64,000 nucleotides of DNA, from NCBI RefSeq assembly GCF_001939045.1, contig NZ_MKIM01000025.1:1-64000 (forward strand), given 5' to 3'. The DNA comes from Rhizobium oryziradicis. Lineage in GTDB: Bacteria; Pseudomonadota; Alphaproteobacteria; Rhizobiales; Rhizobiaceae. Position numbers and translations under genes: made by a program. Under the pieces are notes generated by a model. The model was not told where the DNA came from. It did no database searches and saw only the letters and a program-made list of their open reading frames with translations. Of the stretch, positions 24,569 to 33,861 are shown in pieces (positions within the stretch are counted from its first letter, which is position 1; each line of letters starts with the position of its first letter).

Positions 24569-25711
24569 ATGCCCAAGCTATCCGTTTGCATTCCAGTTGA
24601 GCCCGGTCATGGTTTGCCCACCTATATTGTTCGTGAGCTTTTGAAAAATGACGCCGCGGATTTGGAAATCATCCTGTCCACCTTCGGCAATCGCTTGCAG
24701 GATGCATCGGACATCACCGAAATAGCCGAACGCGACACGCGGTTGCGGCTTTTGCCCCCGGCTCCTGACAATATCTCGGCCGGCCAATTGTGGGTTGGAA
24801 CTGTTGCGGCGGCGCAAGGAGATTGGGTCACCCTGATCTACCCCGAGGACATGATAGAGCCTGATCTGCCCGCGTTGTTGACGCATCTGGAAGAAGAGCA
24901 GCCCAAGGCCGATGCGCTGGGCTGGAGCGCTTTCCAGATCTCGCCGTCCACGCCACGCTATGTGCCAACCAATGTTGCCGTGCCCGTGCTGCACAATGTC
25001 ACGGCCTATGATAAGGCACCCATGCTGGAAGCCTTTTTCTATTGGAAAGGGTCGCAACAAACGCCGCGAATGCCCTTTGGTCTGTTTCATGGCGCCATCA
25101 AGCGCAGCCTTGTCGAGACCATTTTGGGGAGCTGCGGCGAGCTGAGCTGGCTGACACTTTTGCCCCAATATGAATGGTCGGCGCGGGTTTTGATTTTTGC
25201 GGATGCGCTCGCACTCAGCAACAGACCGCTTTCTGCCTGCAGCGTGGAACCCTTCAAGCCACAATATGTCCCGTCTGCCATCCAGAATTTTCCCCTTCAT
25301 TCCGGGATAGGCATCACGGCCGCGATTGCAGAGATTCAAGTTCGGACCTTGGCGGAACTCGGCAGTGAATGGGCCGGATTTGGCGAAGATTTTGTCACTG
25401 CATGCCTCTATGATTGCGCGTCAGAGCATAATCCGTCTGCATTTCAAGCCAAGGTCGAGGCCTATCGCAAGGCATTTTTAGCCATGCCGGGCGGTGCTGC
25501 CTTTGTGGCGGGCTTCCAGCCGCCCTACTCTGCCACGCCCCCATCCGACGCGCGCCGTGGCCTTTTTGGCAAAGTCCTGCTGGTGGACCGCTTCATTGGC
25601 AATGCCGTGACCGCCCAGGAATTCTATGCGGTGATGCGGGCTATGTTGACCCCCATTGAGGTGATTGCGAGCGGTGGTGCCGTTGTCGATCTGAATAAAA
25701 AGACGAAATAA
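24569..25711 (+). CDS. GT2-type glycosyltransferase-like protein
   Basis: The 380-residue protein starts MPKLSVCIPVEPGHGLPTYI and has the GT-A opening beta strand (LSVCIPV), an ADLEIILSTFGN second strand and a GDWVTLIYPEDMIEPDL motif where typical members have DDD. The overall plan, including a HGAIKRSLV segment, parallels the protein at 31191-32510, so the two are paralogues. The canonical DDD-like metal motif is weaker here (YPEDM), so activity may differ. I chose ATG 24569, as this matches the homologue's start; the frame extends further upstream without similarity. It leads a + strand glycan-gene run. Confidence 0.7.
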   Translation: MPKLSVCIPVEPGHGLPTYIVRELLKNDAADLEIILSTFGNRLQDASDITEIAERDTRLRLLPPAPDNISAGQLWVGTVAAAQGDWVTLIYPEDMIEPDLPALLTHLEEEQPKADALGWSAFQISPSTPRYVPTNVAVPVLHNVTAYDKAPMLEAFFYWKGSQQTPRMPFGLFHGAIKRSLVETILGSCGELSWLTLLPQYEWSARVLIFADALALSNRPLSACSVEPFKPQYVPSAIQNFPLHSGIGITAAIAEIQVRTLAELGSEWAGFGEDFVTACLYDCASEHNPSAFQAKVEAYRKAFLAMPGGAAFVAGFQPPYSATPPSDARRGLFGKVLLVDRFIGNAVTAQEFYAVMRAMLTPIEVIASGGAVVDLNKKTK

Positions 25712-25722
25712 GGGCCATTATC

Positions 25723-26838
25723 GTGCAAAATCGTATTCTTTATACAAAGCCCTCCATTACCGATCTTGAAACCAGCTTTGCTGCTGACGCGGCTGCCAAT
25801 GGCTGGGGCGATAAATGTTATGATTATATTTATCGCTTCGAAAAGCAGTTTCGCGAGCATATTGGCACGCGCTTTGCCATTGCAACATCCAGCTGCACGG
25901 GGGCACTGCATCTCGGCCTCGCAGCACTTGGCGTCAGTGCGGGTGATGAGGTGATTTTGGCTGATACCAATTGGATCGCCACGGTTGCGCCTGTTGTGCA
26001 TCTGGGTGCCAAGCCGATTTTTGTCGATATTGATGCTCACTCCTGGTGTATCGCTCCTGCCTTGATCGAGCGCGCCATCACCCCCAACACCAAGGCCATC
26101 ATCGCCACGCATCTTTACGGCAACCTTGCCGATATGGATGCCCTGCTGGCAATTGGAGCCGCCCACGGCATTCCGGTGATTGAAGACAGCGCCGAGGCCA
26201 TTGGCTCGGTCTGGACCAATGAGCGACGCGCTGGCTCCATGGGTCGGTTTGGCACCTATTCCTTTCATGGCACAAAAACAGTGACCTGCGGTGAAGGCGG
26301 CATGTTTGTGACCAATGACGAGGCCTTGTATGAGACGGTGCTGACCTTGAGCAATCATGGCCGGGCGCGGGGCCAAAAGAAGCAATTCTGGCCTGATATG
26401 GTCGGCTTCAAATATAAAATGTCCAACATCCAGGCGGCCATTGGCTGTGCCCAGATGGAGCGGATCGACACCCTCACCGCCCGCAAGCATGAGATTTTTG
26501 AACGTTACAAGGAGTTGCTGGGCACGCTTCAGGGCTTGAGCTTCAATCCTGAACCGCCAGGCACGCGCAATGGTGCCTGGATGCCCACCGTGGTGATGGA
26601 TCAGGCGCTTGGCATTCGTCGCGAACACATGGTTGACGCCTTTGCACAGGCCAACATTGATGCACGGGTGTTTTTCCATCCGCTCTCCAGCCTGCCGATG
26701 TTCCAACCGGTGCTGACCAACCGCAACGCCTATGAAATCCCTGAGCGGGCCATTAACCTGCCAAGCTATCACGATATGACAGACGACCAGATTGGTCGGG
26801 TGGCAGATGTGATCAAGCACCTTGTAAACCCGCAATGA
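25723..26838 (+). CDS. DegT/DnrJ/EryC1/StrS-family sugar aminotransferase (perosamine-synthase-like)
   Basis: The 371-residue PLP enzyme starts at GTG 25723 and has the family's motifs: ATSSCTGALHLGLAALGVSA, IEDSAEAIGS with the PLP-pairing Asp, SFHGTKTVTCGEGG with the Schiff-base Lys, and a C-terminal YHDMTDDQI. These enzymes transfer amino groups to C-4 (or C-3) of keto-sugar nucleotides. It follows the GT2-like gene by 11 nt. A later GNAT gene could acylate the product. Which sugar is used cannot be told from sequence alone. Confidence 0.92.
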   Translation: MQNRILYTKPSITDLETSFAADAAANGWGDKCYDYIYRFEKQFREHIGTRFAIATSSCTGALHLGLAALGVSAGDEVILADTNWIATVAPVVHLGAKPIFVDIDAHSWCIAPALIERAITPNTKAIIATHLYGNLADMDALLAIGAAHGIPVIEDSAEAIGSVWTNERRAGSMGRFGTYSFHGTKTVTCGEGGMFVTNDEALYETVLTLSNHGRARGQKKQFWPDMVGFKYKMSNIQAAIGCAQMERIDTLTARKHEIFERYKELLGTLQGLSFNPEPPGTRNGAWMPTVVMDQALGIRREHMVDAFAQANIDARVFFHPLSSLPMFQPVLTNRNAYEIPERAINLPSYHDMTDDQIGRVADVIKHLVNPQ

Positions 26839-26884
26839 CATCCCGTTTGCCTGATAACACAGCTAGGAAAGGCCACCAGCGCCC

Positions 26885-27664
26885 ATGACTCATCCTGATG
26901 ACCGTCTCGAATTTGAAGAGAACAAGCGCAAAATGAGCCTTGCCTTGGGAGCCGATAGCCAGGCCTTCGACGAATCCCTCAAGCTGATGCTGACGCTTGA
27001 CCAATATGATTACTCTTATCTGTGGTCCTGGATGGGCGTGCCAATCATTCAGTTCCCCGCTGATGTGATGGCGACCCAGGAAGTGATCTGGAATTCAAAG
27101 CCCGATATTATTATTGAGACCGGTGTTGCACGCGGCGGCTCGATGATTTTCATGGCATCCCTGCTGGCGGCCATGGGCCATGACAAAGCCAAAGTGATTG
27201 GTGTCGATATTGATATTCGCGCCCATAATCGCGATTCGATTGAGAAACACCCGCTCTCGAAATACATCACCCTGATCGAAGGCGGCTCCGTTGATGACGA
27301 CGTGATGGAGAAGGTGAAAGCCCATATTCCACCGGGTGCCAAGGTCATGGTGGTGCTGGACAGCGATCATTCCCGTGATCACGTTCTGGCCGAATGCCGC
27401 GCCTATGGCCCCTTGGTGACAGAGGGCTGCTACCTTGTGGTGGCTGACACCGTTGTTGGTCATCTGACAGAAGAAACGGCACCCAAAAAGCGCTCCAAGA
27501 TCTGGTATCAGGGCAATGAACCGCTGTCTGCCCTGCATGATTACATGGCGGAAACAGATTGTTTCGAAGTGGATGCCGTTTTGAACGGTAAACTGGTTCT
27601 GTCGTCCTCGCCGGGCGGTTATGTACGCCGAAAAGTGGCGTCAGCAACACGGGTCTCTGAATGA
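26885..27664 (+). CDS. CmcI-like (cephalosporin hydroxylase family) SAM-dependent methyltransferase
   Basis: The 259-residue protein has the CmcI/rhamnosyl O-methyltransferase core: PDIIIETGVARGGSMIFMAS, VIGVDIDIRAHNRDSI and VLDSDHSRDHV. In glycan clusters these proteins methylate sugar hydroxyls; 'hydroxylase' is a legacy name. It overlaps the WbqC gene by 4 nt (ATGA) and is probably in the same transcript. It is predicted to be cytosolic. The acceptor is likely a sugar nucleotide or the growing glycan. Confidence 0.85.
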   Translation: MTHPDDRLEFEENKRKMSLALGADSQAFDESLKLMLTLDQYDYSYLWSWMGVPIIQFPADVMATQEVIWNSKPDIIIETGVARGGSMIFMASLLAAMGHDKAKVIGVDIDIRAHNRDSIEKHPLSKYITLIEGGSVDDDVMEKVKAHIPPGAKVMVVLDSDHSRDHVLAECRAYGPLVTEGCYLVVADTVVGHLTEETAPKKRSKIWYQGNEPLSALHDYMAETDCFEVDAVLNGKLVLSSSPGGYVRRKVASATRVSE

Positions 27665-28377
27665 CCCGTGTTGTCATTTCTCAACCCATGTATTTCCCCT
27701 GGGCCGGTTTTATGGCCCAGATGGCACTGGCCGATGTCTATATCTGGCTCGACGATGTCCAATATTCCAAGCGCAGCTTTACAAGCCGCATTCAGGTGAA
27801 GACGGCCGGTGAGCGATGCTGGATGACCATTCCGGTGGTCAGCAAGGGCCGCTACGACCAGAGAATCATGGATCTAGAACCCTCCAATGACACTTGGGAA
27901 AAATCTCACCGGGTGTTGTTATCGCAGGTCTTGAGCCGCTATCCACACAAGGCCGATGCCCTGTCTCTCTTCGACCAAACCATGGCGCTGGAGGGCTCGC
28001 TGTGCGATCGGTTGATTGCCAGTGCCGAGAGCCAGGCACATCACCTTGGCGTGCTCCCTCCTCGTATTTATCGCTCGTCTGAGATGGGCTGCAAAACCAC
28101 ATCGTCTGAGCGATTGTTCGAGCTGGTTCAAGCCGTTTCCGGCACCGACTATATCACCGGGCACGGCGCATGGGCCTATCTCAATCATAGCTTGTTTAAC
28201 GATGCCAATATCTCGGTGTCCTACATGCGGTACAATCCTCTGCCGTGGCCTCAGCCACACGGAGATTTCACCCCTTATGTTACCGGCCTCGATTTGATTG
28301 CAGCAGTGCCGCGCGATCAAGCCAAAGACCACCTGCGCCCCGCAACCGTTGATTGGCGCGCCTTCACACCCGGATAA
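27661..28377 (+). CDS. WbqC-family protein
   Basis: The 238-residue product has the WbqC signature: VVISQPMYFPWAGFMAQMAL, a DDVQYSKRSFTSRIQVKT strand, and TWEKSHRVLL later. WbqC proteins occur in O-antigen and glycan loci; many are thought to act on amino-sugar or N-acyl steps. Its start overlaps the CmcI-like gene's stop (ATGA), which implies coupling. I do not claim an exact reaction. Confidence 0.88.
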   Translation: MTRVVISQPMYFPWAGFMAQMALADVYIWLDDVQYSKRSFTSRIQVKTAGERCWMTIPVVSKGRYDQRIMDLEPSNDTWEKSHRVLLSQVLSRYPHKADALSLFDQTMALEGSLCDRLIASAESQAHHLGVLPPRIYRSSEMGCKTTSSERLFELVQAVSGTDYITGHGAWAYLNHSLFNDANISVSYMRYNPLPWPQPHGDFTPYVTGLDLIAAVPRDQAKDHLRPATVDWRAFTPG

Positions 28378-28476
28378 AACCCTCCACCCCTCTCCGCGGT
28401 GGGACGGATTTCAAACCCGAGAACAACGCCTTCGCCTTGAAGGCCTTGCAAAAATTCAAACCTGGGCCTTGAAACG

Positions 28477-29019
28477 ATGTCAGATATTCCTCTGTCAGAC
28501 AAAACCAATCCACCGATCACGGGGGTTATCTTTCGAGATTATCAGGCATCGGATTTCGAAACGCTGGCAGATATCCGTCGAGATCCACTGATGCATGATA
28601 TGCTGATGTCGATTCCAAAGCAGACCGATAACGAGGCCGTGCAAGGCTGGATCGAACGACGGCGCAAAGAAACCGGCGGGCTGTTTCGCGTCATCGCAAG
28701 TGCAGAGACCGGGGCAGCCGTTGGCTTTATTCAAATCGGCGAGGTTCACCACCACAATCGCATTGCACACGGCGGCTTGGCCGTGTCACACCACATTCAG
28801 GGCAAAGGTCTGGGCCGTGCAGCCATGAGCATGATTGTGCAACTGGGCCGCGAAGAGCTCGGCCTGCGAAAGCTGATGGCCGAGATCCGGGACGATAATT
28901 TCGCCTCGATAAAACTTCATCTCGCCGCAGGTTATCGAATCATTGGCACCATGGAGCAGCATTTTGTCGATACAAAAGGCGATGCGCATAACGTGCTGCT
29001 TCTGGAGAGAATATTGTAA
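28477..29019 (+). CDS. GNAT-family N-acetyltransferase
   Basis: This 180-residue protein has the GNAT fold: FRDYQASDFETLADIRRDPL, AAVGFIQIGEVHHHNRIAHG, the pyrophosphate loop HHIQGKGLGRAAM and a conserved IKLHLAAGYRIIGTMEQHF. It probably acetylates an amino sugar made by the 25723-26838 aminotransferase. It lies 99 nt after the WbqC gene with a weak ribosome site and ends the + strand run, facing the - strand set through a hairpin. Confidence 0.87.
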   Translation: MSDIPLSDKTNPPITGVIFRDYQASDFETLADIRRDPLMHDMLMSIPKQTDNEAVQGWIERRRKETGGLFRVIASAETGAAVGFIQIGEVHHHNRIAHGGLAVSHHIQGKGLGRAAMSMIVQLGREELGLRKLMAEIRDDNFASIKLHLAAGYRIIGTMEQHFVDTKGDAHNVLLLERIL

Positions 29020-29057
29020 TACAGCACTGTGCGCAATCTATGACGCACCGTGCTGTA
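29020..29057. terminator. Hairpin between the two converging glycan gene sets
   Basis: The arms TACAGCAC and GTGCTGTA with inner GCG/CGC pairs enclose about 10 nt. It sits between convergent genes and could end transcription from both sides, although no long T-run follows. The arms resemble the first hairpin of the repeat at 44332-44436. Confidence 0.5.
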
Positions 29058-29082
29058 AGGACCTATGCCGTAGGGCGTCGCG

Positions 29083-30240
29083 TTACCCATCAATCCAGAC
29101 AAGATCAAGACCGGGCTTGTTCAGCGCAGGCTGGCCCGCAATAATCGCTCTCGCTTTCAGCGGGTTAAGCCCGACAAAAACTACATCTGTCCGCTCATCA
29201 ATGTCGGCCGGCACAAGAACGGGCCGATCAAAATGCATTGAGCCTTGCAGGTTTGGATTGAGATCCAGAAAAGCAGTTGGGGCAATATCTGCAACAATGC
29301 GACTGTTGATCCAGCTTCCGTAAAAGCCAGCCCCATAGATCACAGCACGGCACCCGTTCAACCGCTTTGCAGCCTCATCAATCGTGCGGGTCGCGCGCTC
29401 CCAGAAGCGGCAAATATCCTGGGCTTTTGTTGCTCCGGCCAAAACCTCAGCGGGCTCAACATTGGGCGCTTCCAGAACATCATTTCTGACAGCAACGGCG
29501 AAAAACGCGCCCGGAAAAGCTGTCGTATCAATCACCTCAACGGTAAAACCCGCCAGCGCAAAACTATATTTGAGCGATGACACGCTGAAATGATTGAGGT
29601 GATCGGCAACTGTCATGTCGCCGGGATTAGCGGCCACATCAGGCATGGACACAAGAATACGCCCCCCCGGTGCCAGCAGATCTCGAAGCGTCTTCAGAAA
29701 TGCAATCGGGTCACGCACATGCTCAATGACAAAATGGCTTATGATGATGTTAAACCGGCCATGCCATGCGGCTGGAACCTCATAAATGGCCTGGTCCTCA
29801 TCACGCACCCAGCCCTGCCACGCTGATGCGTAATCATGACTGACATCGAAAACATGCGGGTGCAAATCTGGCCGCGCTTGGACCATTTTGCGCAAGGTCG
29901 TGGCTTTTGCGGCCCCGTAATCGAGAACGCGGGCACCTTGCGGTATATCCAGCAGTCGAAGACCTAGGGCAGCTTGGTGATCCGTGCGGAAAATTGGATC
30001 ACCCTCCGCGCTCGTTCCGACGATCTGGTCATGGTCTTCCGATTGAAGCGAGATGCGGTAATCGGTATCATAAAAACTGTCGACGTCAGGCAAATCGCAC
30101 GATTGCGCATGGCCGCAGGCATCACAAACATACACCACCGTTGGGCTGTCAACAAAGGTCATCATCGAGGTCAGTGCCGGGGCCGAAGCCTCGTAAACCG
30201 GCTTCTCGAGCTTTGCCTGACAGACCCGACACGCCATCAT
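29083..30240 (-). CDS. Class I SAM-dependent methyltransferase with zinc-type N terminus
   Basis: The 385-residue protein starts MMACRVCQAKLEKPVYEASA and includes a CxxC...CDACGH zinc-like pair, a SAM-binding motif (GARVLDYGAAKATTL), and SHFVIEHVRDPIAFLKTL, followed by a C-terminal Rossmann-like part (AVIYGAGFYGSWI). This layout is like the sugar C-methyltransferase at 32632-33861, but the two differ. ATG 30240 overlaps the preceding gene's stop by 4 nt (ATGATG), so the pair is coupled. It is likely a sugar or glycan methyltransferase. Confidence 0.82.
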   Translation of the reverse strand: MMACRVCQAKLEKPVYEASAPALTSMMTFVDSPTVVYVCDACGHAQSCDLPDVDSFYDTDYRISLQSEDHDQIVGTSAEGDPIFRTDHQAALGLRLLDIPQGARVLDYGAAKATTLRKMVQARPDLHPHVFDVSHDYASAWQGWVRDEDQAIYEVPAAWHGRFNIIISHFVIEHVRDPIAFLKTLRDLLAPGGRILVSMPDVAANPGDMTVADHLNHFSVSSLKYSFALAGFTVEVIDTTAFPGAFFAVAVRNDVLEAPNVEPAEVLAGATKAQDICRFWERATRTIDEAAKRLNGCRAVIYGAGFYGSWINSRIVADIAPTAFLDLNPNLQGSMHFDRPVLVPADIDERTDVVFVGLNPLKARAIIAGQPALNKPGLDLVWIDG

Positions 30241-31097
30241 GGTGTCGGCTCCGGCTTTGCCACCAGTTCCGGCAGCACTTTGCCAAACTCGATACCGGCC
30301 GCAAATGAGCCGCACCAGCCAATGCGCGTGCCAACCGGATCAGCATAATTGAAGTACCGGAACTGAATGCTCCAGCGCGGGATGTTTGAAACATTATGGC
30401 CGCCCTGATGCATGGTCAGGAAGTCCATCAACACCAAATCGCCCGGTGTGGTGAGGGGGGCGACCACATCGTAACGGGCCAGCCGCTCGTCCACCCGATC
30501 CATGAACAAGGCGTAAGCGCCGGTCTTGTTGGCTCCACCATCATTGGAATAGACCGGAATAATGCCTTCGGCGTGAGAGCCTTCCGCAATCTGCACGGGT
30601 CCCATCTCTTTTGTGACCGGCAAAAGCGGTGTCCAGAAGACAATGCCATCGACGCTGCGCAGTTGGGTGGGAAATTCCTGATGCCAATGAGCGCGGAATT
30701 TTTCTTCATGAGGGTTATCAATACGGATGCCATAGCCGCCAGCCGCAATGCCTGGCACCGACCCCGGACGAAGTGTCTGGAAAATGTCCTGATTTGCCGC
30801 CTTGGTCACCAATTGCATGAAGGCCGGAATTTGCTTGACCGCGTCATAGACCTCACCACCCCAAGCCCGATTTTGAGCAATCAGCGCAGGATATGCCTTG
30901 GTCATCGCATTCCACGATGTATCGGTTAAAGCCTCGACACCGTATTTATGGCAAATCCGCTCCAGGATGACACGAATGCCCTCTCGAATCGGCTCGACAT
31001 CGTCCTGCTCGCTATAAAATTTCGGCAGGACCGTATAGCCTTTGCGGGGAAATTCTTCACACGCAGTCTCAGCCGTCTTCGCACACACTTCAGCCAT
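30237..31097 (-). CDS. Phytanoyl-CoA dioxygenase (PhyH)-family Fe(II)/2-oxoglutarate oxygenase
   Basis: The 286-residue protein has a PhyH-like double-stranded beta-helix: FRAHWHQEFPTQ carries the first iron-binding His and an acidic residue (Glu where many have Asp), and MHQGGHN holds the distal His, with an IPRWSIQFRYFNY C-terminal strand containing the 2-oxoglutarate Arg. ATG 31097 sits behind GAGGA. It overlaps the methyltransferase by 4 nt. In glycan loci such oxygenases can hydroxylate a sugar, lipid or methyl group; the substrate is not known here. Confidence 0.82.
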   Translation of the reverse strand: MAEVCAKTAETACEEFPRKGYTVLPKFYSEQDDVEPIREGIRVILERICHKYGVEALTDTSWNAMTKAYPALIAQNRAWGGEVYDAVKQIPAFMQLVTKAANQDIFQTLRPGSVPGIAAGGYGIRIDNPHEEKFRAHWHQEFPTQLRSVDGIVFWTPLLPVTKEMGPVQIAEGSHAEGIIPVYSNDGGANKTGAYALFMDRVDERLARYDVVAPLTTPGDLVLMDFLTMHQGGHNVSNIPRWSIQFRYFNYADPVGTRIGWCGSFAAGIEFGKVLPELVAKPEPTP

Positions 31098-31190
31098 TTG
31101 AATATCCTCTACACCCCTGGAGCACGTCTTCGCATTGCGCTTGTCTGTTTTAAGAAAAACCGATAGCGAGAAACTCAGCTGCATTTTCTA

Positions 31191-32510
31191 TCATGCTGAT
31201 TTCGCTCTGTTTTGCCCAAATTTTTTCAATTCTTTTTTCGTCATTTTGCTCAAGTCCACGTCTTCTTCCGGCTCAATGGCCAGCCATCTTGCTTCGGACA
31301 GCGGCGTCAAGCCTCGGCGTGGAACGACAATATCATCAACGGGAATAGCCATGCTTGTGTAGACATCCCAGATGTCAGCAGGGGTCTGCGCCCCGGCAAT
31401 ATCAGCGCGCACATAAACACCCTTGTTATGAAATCCCGTCACCAAAACATCCGAGCGTCCAACAAAAGTTTGGCGCTCTGGCGCATAGTATTTCAAAAAT
31501 TTGCCGCCCTGCCATTTCTTGAAGGCCGCCTCATAGCCTGCCTTGACGACCTCAAACTCTTCTTCCCCATGATAGAGCTGCGTATTATGGGCGCAGGCTT
31601 CGGCAAACCCGCGCTCCCATCCGCCATAGCGGACACCATATTTTTCTTTAAACCAGTGCTGCGTCAGAGCAATGGAAGCGGTAACACCCAGCGAGTAGCT
31701 GAACGGAAACTCCTCCAGCATTGGATCATCATGGAACCTGCCGCCGAGTTCCTCCATGAAAATCTTGATCTTCTTTTTGGTGTCTTCCACCCGGCCAATG
31801 GAGTAGGAGTTACTCAAAGGGCATACGCCCATGACCGAAAACTGGCGCAGGCACGTCGCAAAATTGCGACCGTTGAAAATCACCTTCATCGCCATTTCAT
31901 AGTCGACGTTGGCGTGTTCAAAATAAACACCACCATAGGTCTGATAGATGGTGTCCAGCAGGGACCTGCGAACCGCACCGTGATAGATGGAAAAGCCCGA
32001 GGTGGGGATTGCGCTTGCCTCAAACCAGCCAAACATGCGCCGCATCGCTTCCGAGCGCGGCACTTTGACGATGGCGCTATCGAAGGCAACATTGAACACT
32101 TTGGGTTCAACGCCTTCTTCCGGCCAGTAATAGCCGAAAATTCCCCAGGTGAAGGCGTCAAGATCCGGGCTGACGGCTACGGCCCGCTGCAACAACCCCG
32201 CCAGATCAGGCTCGATGAAGTCGTCGTCACCAATGAATGTGACCCATTCACCGGTTGTCGCGCGAATGGATCGCTCCCAGTTGTCAATCATCGACAGCGT
32301 GGTCTCTGCCGATGGAATGTAGACCACACGCTTATCCTTGACGATCTCCTTCATGAAATCATCCATGATGGAAGGGTCATCCGAGTTATCCGTAAAGACA
32401 AACTCCACGTCCTGACGCGTGTTGCGCAACAGGCCTTCAATTGTCTTTTGAAAGTAAAATTGACGGTTACGCGAAGGAACACAAATTGAAAGCGTGGGTC
32501 TGGTGGTCAT
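31191..32510 (-). CDS. GT2-family glycosyltransferase
   Basis: This 439-residue enzyme has a clear GT-A core: LSICVPSRNRQFYFQKTIEG, VEFVFTDNSDD and GEWVTFIGDDDFIEPDLAGL with the DDD metal motif. The C-terminal half (WFKEKYGVRYGG, HNTQLYHGEEEFEVV) matches its shorter relative at 24569-25711. ATG 32510 follows GGAGACTTTCG. It lies between the C-methyltransferase and the PhyH gene and should transfer a sugar from a nucleotide donor to a lipid-linked or growing glycan. Confidence 0.88.
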   Translation of the reverse strand: MTTRPTLSICVPSRNRQFYFQKTIEGLLRNTRQDVEFVFTDNSDDPSIMDDFMKEIVKDKRVVYIPSAETTLSMIDNWERSIRATTGEWVTFIGDDDFIEPDLAGLLQRAVAVSPDLDAFTWGIFGYYWPEEGVEPKVFNVAFDSAIVKVPRSEAMRRMFGWFEASAIPTSGFSIYHGAVRRSLLDTIYQTYGGVYFEHANVDYEMAMKVIFNGRNFATCLRQFSVMGVCPLSNSYSIGRVEDTKKKIKIFMEELGGRFHDDPMLEEFPFSYSLGVTASIALTQHWFKEKYGVRYGGWERGFAEACAHNTQLYHGEEEFEVVKAGYEAAFKKWQGGKFLKYYAPERQTFVGRSDVLVTGFHNKGVYVRADIAGAQTPADIWDVYTSMAIPVDDIVVPRRGLTPLSEARWLAIEPEEDVDLSKMTKKELKKFGQNRAKSA

Positions 32511-32631
32511 CGAAAGTCTCCGGAAAAAACCGAATATGGGAAGCGCAATGAGGCGTTTTATTTGGGCGAAAGAGGTGTGACGGGCGGCAACGGCAACGTT
32601 TGCGGCACCACCAATAAAAGCTCATCCTCTT

Positions 32632-33861
32632 TCAGGGATGCACCGTCAGGCTGGGCACCACTGTTACGAACTTCCCACCCCAATCGCTGATATACGAAAG
32701 CTGCTGTTTGATCTCTTCTGTCAGATTCCATGGCAAAATCACCACCCTGTCCGGTTTATGGGTTTTAAGGTCCTGCTCGGAAACAATCGGCACGCGACTT
32801 CCGGGCAGGAACATGCCTTGTTTCGCCGGATTCTTATCGACGACAAAGGCGATCTGACCGGCCTTGATGCCGGCGAAGTTTAACAGCGTATTGCCCTTCG
32901 CGGCAGCGCCGTAGGCGGCAATCGTCAACCCTTGACGGTTGCAATCAATCACAAAGTCCAGAAAATCATCGCGAACTTTATTCGCTTGCGCTTGAAAGCC
33001 CGCGTAAGTGCCAACCTCGCCAAGGCCAGCATCCATTTCACGCCTGAGCATCTCATCCACGCGGGCTGTGCGCGCGTGCGCCTGCGTATCCGTGCGGCAG
33101 GCAAAAACCCGGAGGCTGCCGCCATGCCATGGCGTGGTCTCCACATCAAAAACCGTCAAACCATTGGCGCTAAAGATGCGATCAACCGCCAAAAGCGAGA
33201 GATAGGAATAATGCTCATGATAAGCCGTATCAAACTGGCTTTGGGCCATCATGTTCATCAGATGCGGAAACTCAAAGGTCGCAACGCCTTGAGGCTTCAA
33301 CAGCCGCGCAAAGCCGGAGACAAAATCGTTGATATCCGGCACATGGGCCAAAACATTGTTGGCAGCGGTGAGATCGGCGGCATGCCCCTGAGCGACCAGC
33401 TTGTCGGCAAGCGCGACGCCAAAGAAATCCTCGACAATCTCTATGCCTTTTTCGCGCGCTGCGGCTGCCGTGCTGGCGGTGGGCTCAACGCCGAGGCACG
33501 ATATGCCCCGCTCTTTGACAAATTGCAAAAGATAGCCATCGTTGGCGGCAATTTCGACCACATGCGATTGCGAATTCAGCGCAAACCGATCAGCCATTTC
33601 CGCAACATAGGACTTGGCATGCGCCAGCCAACTTGATGAAAAAGAAGAGAAATAGGCGTAGTCTTCGGAGAAAAACGTCTCTCTGGAGGCAAAGTCTTCG
33701 GTTTGCACCAGCTTACATTCTGCGCACACCCGGATCACCAAGGGATACCACAGTTCGGGCCTCGCCAGATCCTTTGCTTTCACATAGGAATTGGACGGCG
33801 GTGCCGTGCCAAGATCAACAAAAGGATGCATCATTTCTGACGCGCAATGGCGGCATTTCAT
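32632..33861 (-). CDS. Sugar C-methyltransferase (NovU/TylCIII-like)
   Basis: The 409-residue enzyme has all three parts of nucleotide-sugar C-methyltransferases: a zinc-binding N terminus (CRHCASEM and VCAECKLVQ), a SAM domain with EIAANDGYLLQFV, and the C-terminal domain with AYHEHYSYL and AAYGAAAKGNTLLNF. In other bacteria these act on 4-keto-6-deoxy sugars, usually at C-3. It overlaps the RfbC-like gene by 4 nt and follows rfbF-rfbG, so a CDP-3-C-methyl deoxyhexose is the expected type of product. This is inference. Confidence 0.88.
   Translation of the reverse strand: MKCRHCASEMMHPFVDLGTAPPSNSYVKAKDLARPELWYPLVIRVCAECKLVQTEDFASRETFFSEDYAYFSSFSSSWLAHAKSYVAEMADRFALNSQSHVVEIAANDGYLLQFVKERGISCLGVEPTASTAAAAREKGIEIVEDFFGVALADKLVAQGHAADLTAANNVLAHVPDINDFVSGFARLLKPQGVATFEFPHLMNMMAQSQFDTAYHEHYSYLSLLAVDRIFSANGLTVFDVETTPWHGGSLRVFACRTDTQAHARTARVDEMLRREMDAGLGEVGTYAGFQAQANKVRDDFLDFVIDCNRQGLTIAAYGAAAKGNTLLNFAGIKAGQIAFVVDKNPAKQGMFLPGSRVPIVSEQDLKTHKPDRVVILPWNLTEEIKQQLSYISDWGGKFVTVVPSLTVHP

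Noticed and set aside
31212..32489. 425-residue frame opposite the GT2 gene
   Set aside because: Long antisense frame caused by codon bias; the GT2 motifs are clear on the minus strand.
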